Source of the DNA: Providencia zhijiangensis
Lineage (GTDB): Bacteria; Pseudomonadota; Gammaproteobacteria; Enterobacterales; Enterobacteriaceae
Length of the DNA stretch: 64,000 nucleotides
Direction of reading: 5' to 3'
Assembly: GCF_030315915.2 (NCBI RefSeq)
Contig: NZ_CP135990.1
Location: forward strand, 3,038,001 to 3,102,000
Positions 1 through 8,755 of the stretch are shown in pieces; within the stretch, counting starts at the first letter, position 1; each line of letters opens with the position of its first letter. The translations under genes were made by a program, and so were the position numbers. The notes beneath the pieces are model-generated. The model had not been told where the DNA came from and ran no database searches. It was given only the letters and a program-made list of their open reading frames with translations.

Positions 1-1029
1 TGACGCAGATGCGCTGATACCTTCTGCTAATCCTTGAGAAATAAGCCAATCAGATAACGTTCCCGGACTACGATTTCCAATTAAGTAGCCGATGTATTCA
101 TCACTCTTGCTACGAAAATCGACCATATTGTTTTTGATGCTAAATTCGATTTGCAATGCTTTTTGTGGCTGAGAGGGAACATAGTGGATCACAATCCCCT
201 TTTCTTTATCCGTCACTGCGGGGATCGTAACCGCTGGTACTGACGCATTAAAATTAGGAATACGTCCAAAGGTTTCATTGGCAATTTTCGCTAATTGTTC
301 AATAGATTGGTCACCATACAATACGCCATTCATTAAGTTTGCTGAGTAATAACGTTTGTAGAAACTCACTAACTCATCTTGGAGCTTGCTATTGGGTTTG
401 TCCTTCAACGTTTCCAGATTTCCACCTGCAAAGCGAGAGTTTGGATGTGCAGGGTTTAGCGTTTCAGAACGAATTTGCCAAATACGCATACCATCACGAG
501 CACGAGCCATGGTGAGTTCTGCATTGACAGCATTACGTTCTTTGTCTGCATTCACGGGGTCAAGTAACGGCTCAGCGAGCGCATCCGCTAGTCTATCAGT
601 AGCAGCCTCAAGAGCTCCATTTTCAACTTCAAAATAGTAGGCGGTGCGATGTGGTGCCGTACTGGCGTTATGGCTTCCGCCGTGTTTTTGTAAAAACTCA
701 GAGAAGCTACTTGGCTCAGGGTATTTTTTAGAACCCATTAACACCATGTGTTCTAAGTAATGAGCAAGCCCTAACTGGCTATTCGGGTTTTCAATACTCC
801 CTACGGGTAATGCAACTGCCGCTAACGACTTAGTTGCTTTAGGGTCTGAAACCAGTAAAACAGTCATATCGTTATTAAGTTTGATTGCTTTATATTCTCG
901 CGGATCACTGACGCTTTTATTGATAGTCTCTGGCAAAACTTGCCAAAGTGGCTGCGCAGCAATGGCACTACCGACAAACAGTAGTGATAACAAGAATAAA
1001 TGAGCGATATGTTTCGATAATCGTAACAT
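1..1029 (-). CDS. ptrA: Protease III (pitrilysin), N-terminal part, cut by left edge
   Basis: Periplasmic zinc metalloprotease of the M16 family that degrades small polypeptides. The 343 codons in the window read without a stop to the left edge, so only about a third of the usual ~960-residue protein is present. The start is the ATG at 1029, followed by a Sec signal peptide (hydrophobic core about residues 10-24, ending AIA-AQP). The inverted zinc-binding motif HYLEH is at residues 90-94 (H90, E93 catalytic, H94), with the usual downstream stretch of conserved glutamates. It begins 16 nt after the recC stop, so it is probably translated from the same mRNA; in enterics recB and recD follow. 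Identification is firm. Confidence 0.95.
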   Translation of the reverse strand, partial: MLRLSKHIAHLFLLSLLFVGSAIAAQPLWQVLPETINKSVSDPREYKAIKLNNDMTVLLVSDPKATKSLAAVALPVGSIENPNSQLGLAHYLEHMVLMGSKKYPEPSSFSEFLQKHGGSHNASTAPHRTAYYFEVENGALEAATDRLADALAEPLLDPVNADKERNAVNAELTMARARDGMRIWQIRSETLNPAHPNSRFAGGNLETLKDKPNSKLQDELVSFYKRYYSANLMNGVLYGDQSIEQLAKIANETFGRIPNFNASVPAVTIPAVTDKEKGIVIHYVPSQPQKALQIEFSIKNNMVDFRSKSDEYIGYLIGNRSPGTLSDWLISQGLAEGISASAS

Positions 1030-1045
1030 TCTTAGATGCTCTCCC

Positions 1046-4000
1046 TTATTTTAAGTACTCTGCCATCGGCAGTAAGAAGCGCCGAGTATTACTCAGCAGC
1101 GATTCAATCAATGAACTATTTATGCTTCTGCAAGCTCTCAATACATAATCATCTTCCATTTCACCCACTTTCATTTGGCTTCCTTGTAGGCTTTGCAGTA
1201 GCGCCGATAACGCCTTTTGCTGCACATCTTCCGACATAAAGTCATATTCCTTTGTTTTTTTATCAAAACACGCCGAAATCCAATTCCAACCACTCTGGTT
1301 TAGCAGAATTAGTGGTGTATTCATTCCTTCACAATACCCTTCAATAAGCGTATTCAAGTGTACTTTTGCATACTCTGAGGATATGGCAGAAAAATGCCAA
1401 ACACTGTTTTCTCGCCCTAATGCGATGCTTTCACCTTCACGAACAAACGCATTAAAAAACAAATGTTCTATCCATAATTGCACGCCATCATTGGCAGTAA
1501 GATAAGCAGGTCGATAACGCAATATTCCTGACTCGTGAACATTTCGCAATAAACCTGTAATTTTGATCTCATGTATTTCACACTCAATCGGATAATCGAC
1601 ACGTCGATCGCCGTACTCTTTCACTTTTTCAGCTAATGGAGCAATATCATTCAATTGCTTCTCCCAAAATAGCTGGCCAAATTGTTTGGCGGGTAATTGC
1701 CCTGAGGCTTTTAATGCATGATAAAGGGGATTTGGGTCTTCATCTTTGACTAACAAATCTAGCACTTGGTCATTGATTTTATAGCGTTGCAATCCCCCCA
1801 ATACAAATGGCTCTTCCTCTGGAAGTTCAGTCTCTTCAATTGAAAAATGCACTTTTAAGCGTTGTTGAAAAAAGCCACGTATAGGGTGTCGATAAAAACG
1901 TAAAATCTGTTCTAACGATAACTCTGTAATAGGTTCTCGTTGTTCTAATACTGACGTAAACGACTTAGCCGCTTGCTCTACGCTTTTTGCGGCTGGCAGC
2001 CACTCTTGTGCAAAGCTTTGATAAAGCGTGTTAGGGATAAAGTTTTCTTTCGCAAATGGCACTCGATTATGCTCAGTGACTAAATACTGTTTTAGCCGCA
2101 GTGAACTTTCATCGATATTCAATGATTGATCGCCCTGTAAGCAGAAACTCTGACAGATATACTCCAATAATTCAGTGACTAGCACCGATGGATTGCACTC
2201 TTGGTTATCTCGAATTGAACGTCCAATGTAGCTAATATAGAGTCGCTTCGTCGCTGAATTTAATGCTTCTAAGAATAGATATCGGTCATCATCACGGCGC
2301 TTTCTATCCCCTCGCTGGACTTTTTCTGCCATTAAATCAAACCCGAGGGGCGGTACATTACGTGGATATGCACCATCGTTCATACCCAGTAAACAAACTA
2401 CTTTAAACGGTACAGAACGCATTGGCATTAGCGTGCAGAAATTCACTGCGCCAGCAAGAAAACGCTGGCTGATTTTTTCGTCGTCAAAGCAAACCGATAG
2501 CTCGTCACGAATTAAACGTAATGGGATGGCTTCTTGGTAATTGGCAGTCAGGGCATTTTCAATAATTTTATGCCATTGTGTCGTGAGTAAGGTTAAGACG
2601 ATTTCAGTTTCACTATCGACTTTGAAGCAGCTATCAATTAATTGCTGGCAGATCTCCTTCCACTCATCGAGTGTACGTTCTTGCTCTAAGCGTGTTCGCC
2701 ATTCTCTAAGTGTATCGATGAGTAATGCTAATTTACCTGCCAATTGAGCTGCGAGCCCACTGCATTCATCATACGGAAGCACGCCATTCCAAGGGCCATT
2801 ACGGCTATCCATCGCATAGCCAAGTAACATTCGGCTTAAACCAAACTGCCACGTATTTTGCCCAATAACGGGTAAAGATAGTGATCGTACGTTATCGTCA
2901 TCAAGCCCCCAACGAATACCGGATTCATTGACCCAGCGCCTTAATAAACTCAGTTCACTTTCATCAATATCAAAACGCGCGGCAAACGCTGAAACTTCTA
3001 ATAACGCCAGTACTTGCTCCGTTGAAAAGCGGCTTTGAGGCAAATCCAATAACATAATAAAAGCTTGTAAGATTGGATGGGCTTGTAGTGCCTTTCTATC
3101 TGAAATAGAGAATGGAATATAGTGTGATGAGCTAGTGTTACCGAACACAGCTTGAATATAAGGCGCATAACTGTCGATGTCAGCGACCATGACAATCACA
3201 TCACGGGGGGTTAATGTAGGATCTTCTTCAAATAGAGCCAATAAGCGATCCTGCAAAACTTCAACTTCACGCTGAGCACTATGACATGAATGAAATGTCA
3301 CAGATTGATCGCTTGGATGGAGTGAGCGCTTCAGTGAGCTACTTTCATACTCATCTAATGTCACGCCTAGCTGTGCGTGATTTTCAAGATCGAGAATATC
3401 TTGCTGTAAATTTTCGAGAAGGTTATTTCGCCCATTATCAACAAAGGCAGAGACTTCATTGGCGGCTTCAATTTGAGAAATAAAATATAAGTTATCCCGA
3501 CCAAGCTTGCCCCACGATGCTAACAGTGGGTTTGCTAAATTTTGTTCACCTTCAGCATTAAATAAGTTGATAGCGTGCTCATCAATTTTAAAACGGGAAA
3601 TTTCGTGCTTATCCAAATAGTGGCGCAATTTTCGTTGCTGTAATCGCGCTAAAAAGGCACTGCTTTGAATGTCTCCCCAGTAATAGCGACATGGATTGGT
3701 AAACATTAAATGGATATCTGAGTGTTCGGCAATTGCATTAAGCGCTTGTAAATACACAGGCGGCAACGAGGAAATACCACAAATAAATAGGCGCGATGGT
3801 AAATTTTTAGCTAACTCTGGCGATACTTTAAGCTTATCGATAAAACTCTGATATAGGTTTGCTCGATGCCAAGGCGATTGACCCAGCTGCTCTGTATATT
3901 CCACCAAACATAGCCATAATCTTTTTTGCCACAATTGATTTTCACTGAGCCCATCAATCAACTCATTACGTTGCCACAGAGCAATCCACTCCGGTCGGTA

Positions 4001-4420
4001 AACCAAATATTGGTCAAATAAATCGGCAATACGCCCTGATAATTGGTGCAATTTACGCTTGTCTGAATCGTCTTGCAGATAGTGACGTAGAGGCTCAAAC
4101 TCAGCTTCATTAATGACATTGGGTAAAATTGTCATTAACTTCCATGTCATCGCTTGTTTAGTGTAAGCGCTCTCTTTAGGAATATCTGGAAGTACTCGAC
4201 GGAACATATCCCAGATAAACGTAGCAGGTAATGGGTAGTTAATATTGGCGGCTATTCCAAAGCGTTTAGCAAGCTCTATCTGTAGCCATTGAGACATACC
4301 GGGGCTTTGTACTAATACAATTTCTTGCTCAAAAGGATGAGATAGCGGGTCATTCTCCATTAAGTGTGCAATTAGCTCTTTGAGTAGATCTAATTGGTTA
4401 GAATGATAAACCTGAAACAT
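1046..4420 (-). CDS. recC: RecBCD enzyme subunit RecC
   Basis: Subunit of the RecBCD helicase-nuclease that processes double-strand ends and recognises Chi. About 1,124 residues from the ATG at 4420, close to the 1,122 of E. coli. An upstream in-frame start at 4438 would add six residues, but the ATG at 4420 gives the family-like start MFQVYHSNQLDLL and has a strong AAGGAG 9 nt upstream. The N-terminal inactivated helicase-like portion and the C-terminal region (PHPIRGFFQQRLK and following) match the family; RecC carries no catalytic motifs of its own. The start lies inside ppdC (23-nt overlap), so translation is coupled to the pseudopilin genes upstream. Confidence 0.96.
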   Translation of the reverse strand: MFQVYHSNQLDLLKELIAHLMENDPLSHPFEQEIVLVQSPGMSQWLQIELAKRFGIAANINYPLPATFIWDMFRRVLPDIPKESAYTKQAMTWKLMTILPNVINEAEFEPLRHYLQDDSDKRKLHQLSGRIADLFDQYLVYRPEWIALWQRNELIDGLSENQLWQKRLWLCLVEYTEQLGQSPWHRANLYQSFIDKLKVSPELAKNLPSRLFICGISSLPPVYLQALNAIAEHSDIHLMFTNPCRYYWGDIQSSAFLARLQQRKLRHYLDKHEISRFKIDEHAINLFNAEGEQNLANPLLASWGKLGRDNLYFISQIEAANEVSAFVDNGRNNLLENLQQDILDLENHAQLGVTLDEYESSSLKRSLHPSDQSVTFHSCHSAQREVEVLQDRLLALFEEDPTLTPRDVIVMVADIDSYAPYIQAVFGNTSSSHYIPFSISDRKALQAHPILQAFIMLLDLPQSRFSTEQVLALLEVSAFAARFDIDESELSLLRRWVNESGIRWGLDDDNVRSLSLPVIGQNTWQFGLSRMLLGYAMDSRNGPWNGVLPYDECSGLAAQLAGKLALLIDTLREWRTRLEQERTLDEWKEICQQLIDSCFKVDSETEIVLTLLTTQWHKIIENALTANYQEAIPLRLIRDELSVCFDDEKISQRFLAGAVNFCTLMPMRSVPFKVVCLLGMNDGAYPRNVPPLGFDLMAEKVQRGDRKRRDDDRYLFLEALNSATKRLYISYIGRSIRDNQECNPSVLVTELLEYICQSFCLQGDQSLNIDESSLRLKQYLVTEHNRVPFAKENFIPNTLYQSFAQEWLPAAKSVEQAAKSFTSVLEQREPITELSLEQILRFYRHPIRGFFQQRLKVHFSIEETELPEEEPFVLGGLQRYKINDQVLDLLVKDEDPNPLYHALKASGQLPAKQFGQLFWEKQLNDIAPLAEKVKEYGDRRVDYPIECEIHEIKITGLLRNVHESGILRYRPAYLTANDGVQLWIEHLFFNAFVREGESIALGRENSVWHFSAISSEYAKVHLNTLIEGYCEGMNTPLILLNQSGWNWISACFDKKTKEYDFMSEDVQQKALSALLQSLQGSQMKVGEMEDDYVLRACRSINSSLIESLLSNTRRFLLPMAEYLK

Positions 4421-4766
4421 GACTCTCTCCTTTTGCACACATCCAGCGACTTATCGAATACAGTTTCCCGCCCACTAACAAGGACACCTTAGATTCACTA
4501 CAGTTCCCAAGGATTGTAGAATGCACGATTTTTATCTGTTCTCTCTGGGGCTGATACCCTATTTCCAATGGAACTTTATCATTAGAAGAGCGCTTACCTT
4601 CTAAAGTACCATGTAGAGACCGAACTGCCTGTGAACCTTGGTATATTTGATTAAAATTCAAAGCGATATATTGGCTGTAGTTTAGCAGAGCTATCAGCAA
4701 GATAGCAAAAACAACCACCGCAATCATCGACTCTACCAGCGCAAATCCTTGCTGTGAATTCTTCAT
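4398..4766 (-). CDS. ppdC: Prepilin-type minor pseudopilin PpdC-like
   Basis: Small pseudopilin with a type IV prepilin leader: MKNSQQG then FALVE and a ~20-residue hydrophobic helix (about residues 8-29). The glycine before Phe is the expected peptidase site and the Glu at mature position 5 is present. Two later cysteines resemble the disulfide loop of minor pilins. I chose the ATG at 4766: it overlaps the ygdB stop as ATGA and has AAAGGA 8 nt upstream; an in-frame TTG six bases earlier is less likely. 122 residues. Poorly conserved apart from the N-terminus, so the symbol rests on position in the ppdABC-ygdB-recC order. Confidence 0.85.
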   Translation of the reverse strand: MKNSQQGFALVESMIAVVVFAILLIALLNYSQYIALNFNQIYQGSQAVRSLHGTLEGKRSSNDKVPLEIGYQPQREQIKIVHSTILGNCSESKVSLLVGGKLYSISRWMCAKGESHVSGLSF

Positions 4767-5206
4767 TGGCAAAATCCTTTAATCGCCACAGGACAATAAT
4801 CAATCCAGCCATTTTCTCGCGCTTGTAAGCGCCCTTCATTCCATATCGGCACAACCCATCGATATACCGTTAGCGATTGGTTTTTCGATAATTCACCTTT
4901 ACCCGATAAAATGAATTGGTTATTTTTATAATGCTTAAGGCAACTCACCCACCCGTGATTTGTTTCTCGTTGACATACCCAAGGGCTCGCTTTTTCTGCC
5001 TTTAATTTCCAATGTTGAGCGAGCCCCCATGACAATGCTGATTCTGCCAAATTGAATGATTGATAGTATTTTTCTTCGCGGCTTAATTCATGGCTAGCCC
5101 GCGCTTGGTAATAATTTAGTGCTTTCAGCAAGATAAGCCCGACACTCATTAGCACCATCACCATGACTAAGGCAATATTGCCTCGCTGCGCATTTGTTTC
5201 CCTCAT
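4763..5206 (-). CDS. ygdB: YgdB family pseudopilin-like protein (DUF2509)
   Basis: 147-residue protein with an N-terminal hydrophobic helix (about residues 10-30, GNIALVMVMVLMSVGLILL) after a short charged leader, like the PilX/GspK type minor components of type IV pilus systems. The C-terminal pattern GW-DYCP-x6-CQ matches the end of E. coli YgdB. Its start overlaps the ppdB stop (ATGA) and its stop overlaps the ppdC start (ATGA), a classic translationally coupled arrangement. Function in DNA uptake or pilus initiation is inferred from the neighbours; nothing in the sequence proves it. Confidence 0.82.
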   Translation of the reverse strand: MRETNAQRGNIALVMVMVLMSVGLILLKALNYYQARASHELSREEKYYQSFNLAESALSWGLAQHWKLKAEKASPWVCQRETNHGWVSCLKHYKNNQFILSGKGELSKNQSLTVYRWVVPIWNEGRLQARENGWIDYCPVAIKGFCQ

Positions 5207-5817
5207 GGCACATTCCTTAACATCACGGAGGAACGATAATCAAACGTTCTATTCGGCAATAAAATGCTTTCAACTGTCATCGACATGTCTAAAACTTTTG
5301 TTGCAGGCCGCCAATCAAAGGTCAGTTTATTAACTTTCACCATGTTCGGGTCAAACAACGAGTGCCAACGGGTACCATCGCAATTTGTCACATTACGGTT
5401 AGATTCCAGCTTATTGTCATGTAGCCTGAATCCAAAGAAATCGGAATGTAATGAATGACTTGGCCCTATAACCCATCCCCCAGATAAATCTTGGTCATAG
5501 GCAAAAATAATGCAGGAGTTAGCCTGACGACTTAAGAACTTAGAGCTGATGGTAATTGCCTTTCCTTCACAATGAGGTTTGGAAGGTGACTGGCTGCAAT
5601 GACCAATTCGACGAAAATCTTTTTCCATATTAATCAACACCTGCCTGACCTCTCTATCCAATTGATATTGAAAAAAAGCCTGAAATAGTTGCTTAAATAA
5701 CACGGGGATCGTATTCATCGCTGCAATGCAGACTAGACAACCAATTAGCATCGCAATCAGTGTTTCTAGCAAAGAGAAACCTTTTTCTGCTTTATGCTTT
5801 TTAGTGTGATTCAACAT
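5203..5817 (-). CDS. ppdB: Prepilin-type pseudopilin PpdB-like
   Basis: Minor pseudopilin of the GspJ/PilW type. Leader MLNHTKKHKAEKG, then FSLLETLIAML with Glu5 after the cleavage site and a long hydrophobic helix. The body (about 170 residues) contains several cysteines. An in-frame start at 5850 exists, but the ATG at 5817 gives a normal 13-residue leader and overlaps the ppdA stop by a few bases (ATGTTGA), so I use it: 204 residues. Part of the ppdA-ppdB-ygdB-ppdC-recC-ptrA chain. Confidence 0.88.
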   Translation of the reverse strand: MLNHTKKHKAEKGFSLLETLIAMLIGCLVCIAAMNTIPVLFKQLFQAFFQYQLDREVRQVLINMEKDFRRIGHCSQSPSKPHCEGKAITISSKFLSRQANSCIIFAYDQDLSGGWVIGPSHSLHSDFFGFRLHDNKLESNRNVTNCDGTRWHSLFDPNMVKVNKLTFDWRPATKVLDMSMTVESILLPNRTFDYRSSVMLRNVP

Positions 5818-6332
5818 TTGGGCACGCCTGCTAATATTTGTGGGCTGCAACTGCGAACCCGACCCGCAGATGAAATAATCACGGATATTTGGTCACTTTC
5901 ATTGTTGAGCTCAATTCGAAAAGGGCTACTTGTCCCTTGCCTACCGTAAAAGTGAATCGATTGTCTAGACGCATGCTTGAGCTCAATACGCTCAAATTTT
6001 TCCCCCTTAAATTGGCTAATTTGTTGCGCTGTATCTGCATCTGTAACCACTAAATGCCACTCTTTTGATGTAAAACTTACTGTCATAATACGGTGCTGAT
6101 TTAAATAAATGCCTTCCATTAGATTACTGTAGATAAATTCGGCAGTTTGCCTAGCAGCATCAATAAGTTGTAGCCGTTTCACTTGCTGTTGCCATTGATA
6201 AAACGCAGGCAGAGCAACAATTGAGCACAGAAACAGAACAACCAGTATTTCAATTAAAGTGAATCCCTGCTCATCAATGTTGTACTTTAGCCACTTTATT
6301 TTTCCATGTACCAAATTTGTCTGTTCTGGCAT
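5811..6332 (-). CDS. ppdA: Prepilin-type pseudopilin PpdA-like
   Basis: First gene of the pseudopilin operon. GspH/PilE-type prepilin: leader ending DEQG, then FTLIEILVVLFLCSIVALP, with the conserved Glu at mature position 5. The leader (22 residues) is longer than usual; no closer ATG exists, so the ATG at 6332 with a weak GAGAG upstream is kept. Two cysteines near the C-terminus (RSCSPQ, PKC) could form the minor pilin disulfide. A CRP-S-like palindrome lies about 130 bp upstream. In E. coli this operon is in the Sxy/CRP competence-like regulon (known from the family); here that is inference. Confidence 0.87.
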   Translation of the reverse strand: MPEQTNLVHGKIKWLKYNIDEQGFTLIEILVVLFLCSIVALPAFYQWQQQVKRLQLIDAARQTAEFIYSNLMEGIYLNQHRIMTVSFTSKEWHLVVTDADTAQQISQFKGEKFERIELKHASRQSIHFYGRQGTSSPFRIELNNESDQISVIISSAGRVRSCSPQILAGVPKC

Positions 6333-6459
6333 TTCTTTATCTCTCTCAACCGTTATCTACGGGGAGCTTGGATGAAAACTTCTCAGCCCAACAGTCTTCA
6401 TTTACCATTCTTCGTAGCGCTTCCCAGCAAAATGTCACTTTTGCATTTTCCTTGAATGC

Positions 6460-6481
6460 TTTTGGAAACGGCTTCGCAAAA
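6460..6481 (-). promoter_or_regulatory. Candidate CRP-S (Sxy-dependent CRP) site upstream of ppdA
   Basis: Read on the minus strand the 22 bp are TTTTGCGA, six bases, TTCCAAAA. The left half is a perfect CRP-S core (TTTTGCGA rather than the canonical TGTGA); the right half keeps TT..AAAA with two changes from TCGCAAAA. Location 128-149 bp upstream of the ppdA start is suitable for activation. CRP-S sites needing Sxy/TfoX are known to drive ppdA in E. coli and pilus genes in Haemophilus; assignment here is by pattern only. Confidence 0.5.
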
Positions 6482-6663
6482 TTAATCGTAAAGATAAAAA
6501 AGTGTTCCCTCAAAATAAGGGAGACAGGTCAGAATAGCTTTCGGGGATAAAGCGAAAATGGGAAATAGCGGAAGTAACAAGGGTGAAAGAGAGTAAGAGT
6601 TAACAGGGATGTAAAGGTATGGAGCAACTTAGAAAATCGAGTGAGCTGTAAAGATAATAAAAA

Positions 6664-6716
6664 ATAAAGGCATAAACCGTATTATTTACAGGGTATATGC
6701 GTATCTATGCCTTTAT
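6664..6716 (-). terminator. Possible thyA terminator hairpin
   Basis: Perfect 11-bp inverted repeat ATAAAGGCATA / TATGCCTTTAT with a 31-nt loop, 15 bp after the thyA stop. On the minus strand the second arm runs into TTTATTTTTTATTATC, so a weak intrinsic terminator is plausible. Stem is A+T rich and the loop long, hence modest confidence. Confidence 0.45.
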
Positions 6717-6731
6717 ATCAATCCACCCGCA

Positions 6732-7583
6732 TTAGACCGTAAATGGATATTTTATTGCTTCGTGGCACTGATAATCGTCTAAGGTGAAATCATCAGTTGT
6801 TACCCACGTTTCAAGATCTTCCAATGATTTAATTGCAGGGTTAATCGTTAAGCTTGGAGATGGGTATGGTTCACGTTTTAATTGAACATCACGCATTAAA
6901 GGCAGTTGATTTTCATAAATATGTGCATTCACAATTTTATGATAAGCCTTACCTGCTTTATGACCCGTAATACGCGCCATTAAAGCCAGTAAAACAAAGC
7001 ATTGGACCTGATTGAAGTTGAGGCCAAGAGGCACATCGCAGCTACGTTGATAAGAGGTTAAATGCAGCGTATCGCCAAGTAGTGAAAACGTATGGGTGTG
7101 CATACAAGGACGTAAGCAGCCCATTTCGAACTCTCCGGGGTTATAGAAAGTCACGATTTCGGCGCGGTCATCAATACCGTTTTTCAGGTTATTAACCACT
7201 TTCTTTAATTGGTCAAGATGAGAGCCATCAGGACGCTGCCATGATCGGCCTTGGACGCCATAAACGCGCCCCATATCATCTTCACCTTTACGATGCGGGT
7301 TATCTAACCATGCTTGGTTTTCATTAGCATTGGCATTCCAAGTGTTACAACCAATTTCACGGAACTGCGCTGCATTATCATAGCCACGTAAGTACCCTAA
7401 TAACTCGGCAATAGCGGCTTTATAAAAGCTTTTGCGCGTTGTAATTAAAGGAAATTGATTGTTGCCCACATCATATTCGAGATCGGCATTAATCACGGTT
7501 AAACAGCGGACACCAGTGCGCTTATTTTCAACCCATTGACCTTCATCGATAATACGTTGGCATAACTCAAGATACGGCTTCAT
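6732..7583 (-). CDS. thyA: Thymidylate synthase, long (Vibrio-like) form
   Basis: Methylates dUMP to dTMP using 5,10-methylene-THF, producing DHF that FolA recycles. 283 residues. The catalytic cysteine is C160 in LRPCM, followed by the phosphate-binding [14 protein letters not shown] (about 178-191) and the C-terminal KYPFTV. The 264-residue E. coli enzyme reads APCH at the active site and lacks several insertions seen here ([25 protein letters not shown]); this protein instead resembles the 283-residue Vibrio type. It sits in the normal lgt-thyA-ppdA position. Confidence 0.96.
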   Translation of the reverse strand: MKPYLELCQRIIDEGQWVENKRTGVRCLTVINADLEYDVGNNQFPLITTRKSFYKAAIAELLGYLRGYDNAAQFREIGCNTWNANANENQAWLDNPHRKGEDDMGRVYGVQGRSWQRPDGSHLDQLKKVVNNLKNGIDDRAEIVTFYNPGEFEMGCLRPCMHTHTFSLLGDTLHLTSYQRSCDVPLGLNFNQVQCFVLLALMARITGHKAGKAYHKIVNAHIYENQLPLMRDVQLKREPYPSPSLTINPAIKSLEDLETWVTTDDFTLDDYQCHEAIKYPFTV

Positions 7584-7660
7584 AGTGGCTCTCTTACTCC
7601 GAAATACAGGCGGTTTGTGCTATCGAATATCCCTCAATAACACAAACCGAAAATGACTTA

Positions 7661-7776
7661 ATTTACTGCTTATTAACGTGATTTACTGTCTGCGTTATTT
7701 ACTGCCTACGTGACTAGCTATATACGCTACTTGCTATCTGCGCTATTTTTTATCAACGCTACTTACTATCAACGCT
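7661..7776. repeat. Degenerate 16-bp tandem repeat spanning the lgt stop codon
   Basis: Six consecutive 16-mers fill 7681-7776 without gaps, at 7681, 7697, 7713, 7729, 7745 and 7761. The last reads ACTTACTATCAACGCT; others are ATTTTTTATCAACGCT, ACTTGCTATCTGCGCT, ACTAGCTATATACGCT, ATTTACTGCCTACGTG and ATTTACTGTCTGCGTT. A seventh copy with a 4-bp insertion begins at 7661. The first unit read on the minus strand encodes the last five residues of Lgt (SVDSK) and its TAG stop. No coding potential beyond lgt; function unknown. Confidence 0.85.
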
Positions 7777-8655
7777 TTTAGCAGGCTTATGGGCAGGGAT
7801 ATTTTTACCGTATTTGTAAGCCCAGATAATCATCAATACACCGATAATAATCATCGGAATCGAGAGGATTTGCCCCATACTGATGCCACCGAATAAACCT
7901 AACTGTGCATCTGGTTGTCTGAAGAATTCAACGATGATACGGAATGCCCCATAACCGATAAGGAACAGACCCGATACGCTCCCCATTGGGCGAGGTTTAC
8001 GTACAAATAAATTCAATATCAGGAATAAAACGATGCCTTCTAAAACCATCTCATACAGCTGGGATGGGTGTCTTGGCAATACACCGTACTGCTCGAGAAT
8101 AGGCAACAGAGACGGATCTTGTGCCGCAAGTTGGATATCTTCACTTCTTGAGTGAGGAAATAAAAACGCCCATGGTGTATCTAGGGTAACGCGACCCCAT
8201 AACTCGCCATTAATAAAGTTACCGATACGCCCCATTCCAAGACCAAAAGGAATCAAAGGTGCAACAAAATCAGAAACTTGTAAGAAACGGCGTTTCGTGC
8301 GATAGGCAAACCACATCATGGCACAGATAACCCCAATCAAACCGCCATGGAAGGACATCCCGCCATCCCATACCTTGAACAGATACAGAGGGTCATCTAA
8401 GAAAACAGGCAAGTTATAGAAGAAAACATAGCCAAGTCGTCCACCCACAAATACACCGACAAAGCCAATGTACAACAAGTTCTCGACTTCATTTTTTGTC
8501 CAACCGCTGTTTGGCTTAGAGGCGCGACGCCCTGCTAGCCATAGCGCAAAAACGAATCCGACAAGGTACATAAAACCATACCAGTGCAAAGAGACTGGGC
8601 CAATCGAGAACATTACGGGATCAATTTCCGGAAATGCTAAGTAGCTGTTACTCAT
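7759..8655 (-). CDS. lgt: Prolipoprotein diacylglyceryl transferase
   Basis: Inner-membrane enzyme that transfers diacylglycerol from phosphatidylglycerol to the lipobox cysteine of prolipoproteins. About 298 residues with seven predicted membrane segments. The signature [18 protein letters not shown] is present, as are the conserved H-G motif ([13 protein letters not shown]) and RHPSQLYE. A longer in-frame start at 8706 is possible, but the ATG at 8655 gives [14 protein letters not shown], the family-like start, preceded by GGGGA. The C-terminal tail past [16 protein letters not shown] is written into a tandem repeat. Confidence 0.97.
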   Translation of the reverse strand: MSNSYLAFPEIDPVMFSIGPVSLHWYGFMYLVGFVFALWLAGRRASKPNSGWTKNEVENLLYIGFVGVFVGGRLGYVFFYNLPVFLDDPLYLFKVWDGGMSFHGGLIGVICAMMWFAYRTKRRFLQVSDFVAPLIPFGLGMGRIGNFINGELWGRVTLDTPWAFLFPHSRSEDIQLAAQDPSLLPILEQYGVLPRHPSQLYEMVLEGIVLFLILNLFVRKPRPMGSVSGLFLIGYGAFRIIVEFFRQPDAQLGLFGGISMGQILSIPMIIIGVLMIIWAYKYGKNIPAHKPAKSVDSK

Positions 8656-8755
8656 CGTTCCCCACTTTAAAATAATTGAGTCAAAAATTATGCCGCATAA
8701 TAACACGAGGTTATTGTCCGCATATAATTACATATTAATAACATAGAAGATCAAA

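Larger units (their letters stand above)
6333..6731. other. Intergenic region between ppdA and thyA (399 bp)
   Basis: Contains the ppdA upstream region with a CRP-S-like site (6460-6481) and, next to thyA, an inverted repeat (6664-6716). A plus-strand open frame across 6317-6550 has no ribosome binding site and no recognisable protein character. On the minus strand a tiny frame of 20 codons (about 6405-6343) also has no support. I see no gene here. Confidence 0.7.

Noticed and set aside
386-637. 83-codon plus-strand frame inside ptrA
   Set aside because: Antisense shadow of a well-conserved protease gene; no start signals.
4421-4438. Upstream start for recC at 4438
   Set aside because: Would add MQKERV before the family start and would place the AAGGAG ribosome site inside the coding region.
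6317-6550. 77-codon plus-strand open frame between ppdA and thyA
   Set aside because: No ribosome binding site, overlaps the ppdA start region on the opposite strand, and composition is not protein-like. Its span contains the CRP-S candidate, so regulation explains it better.
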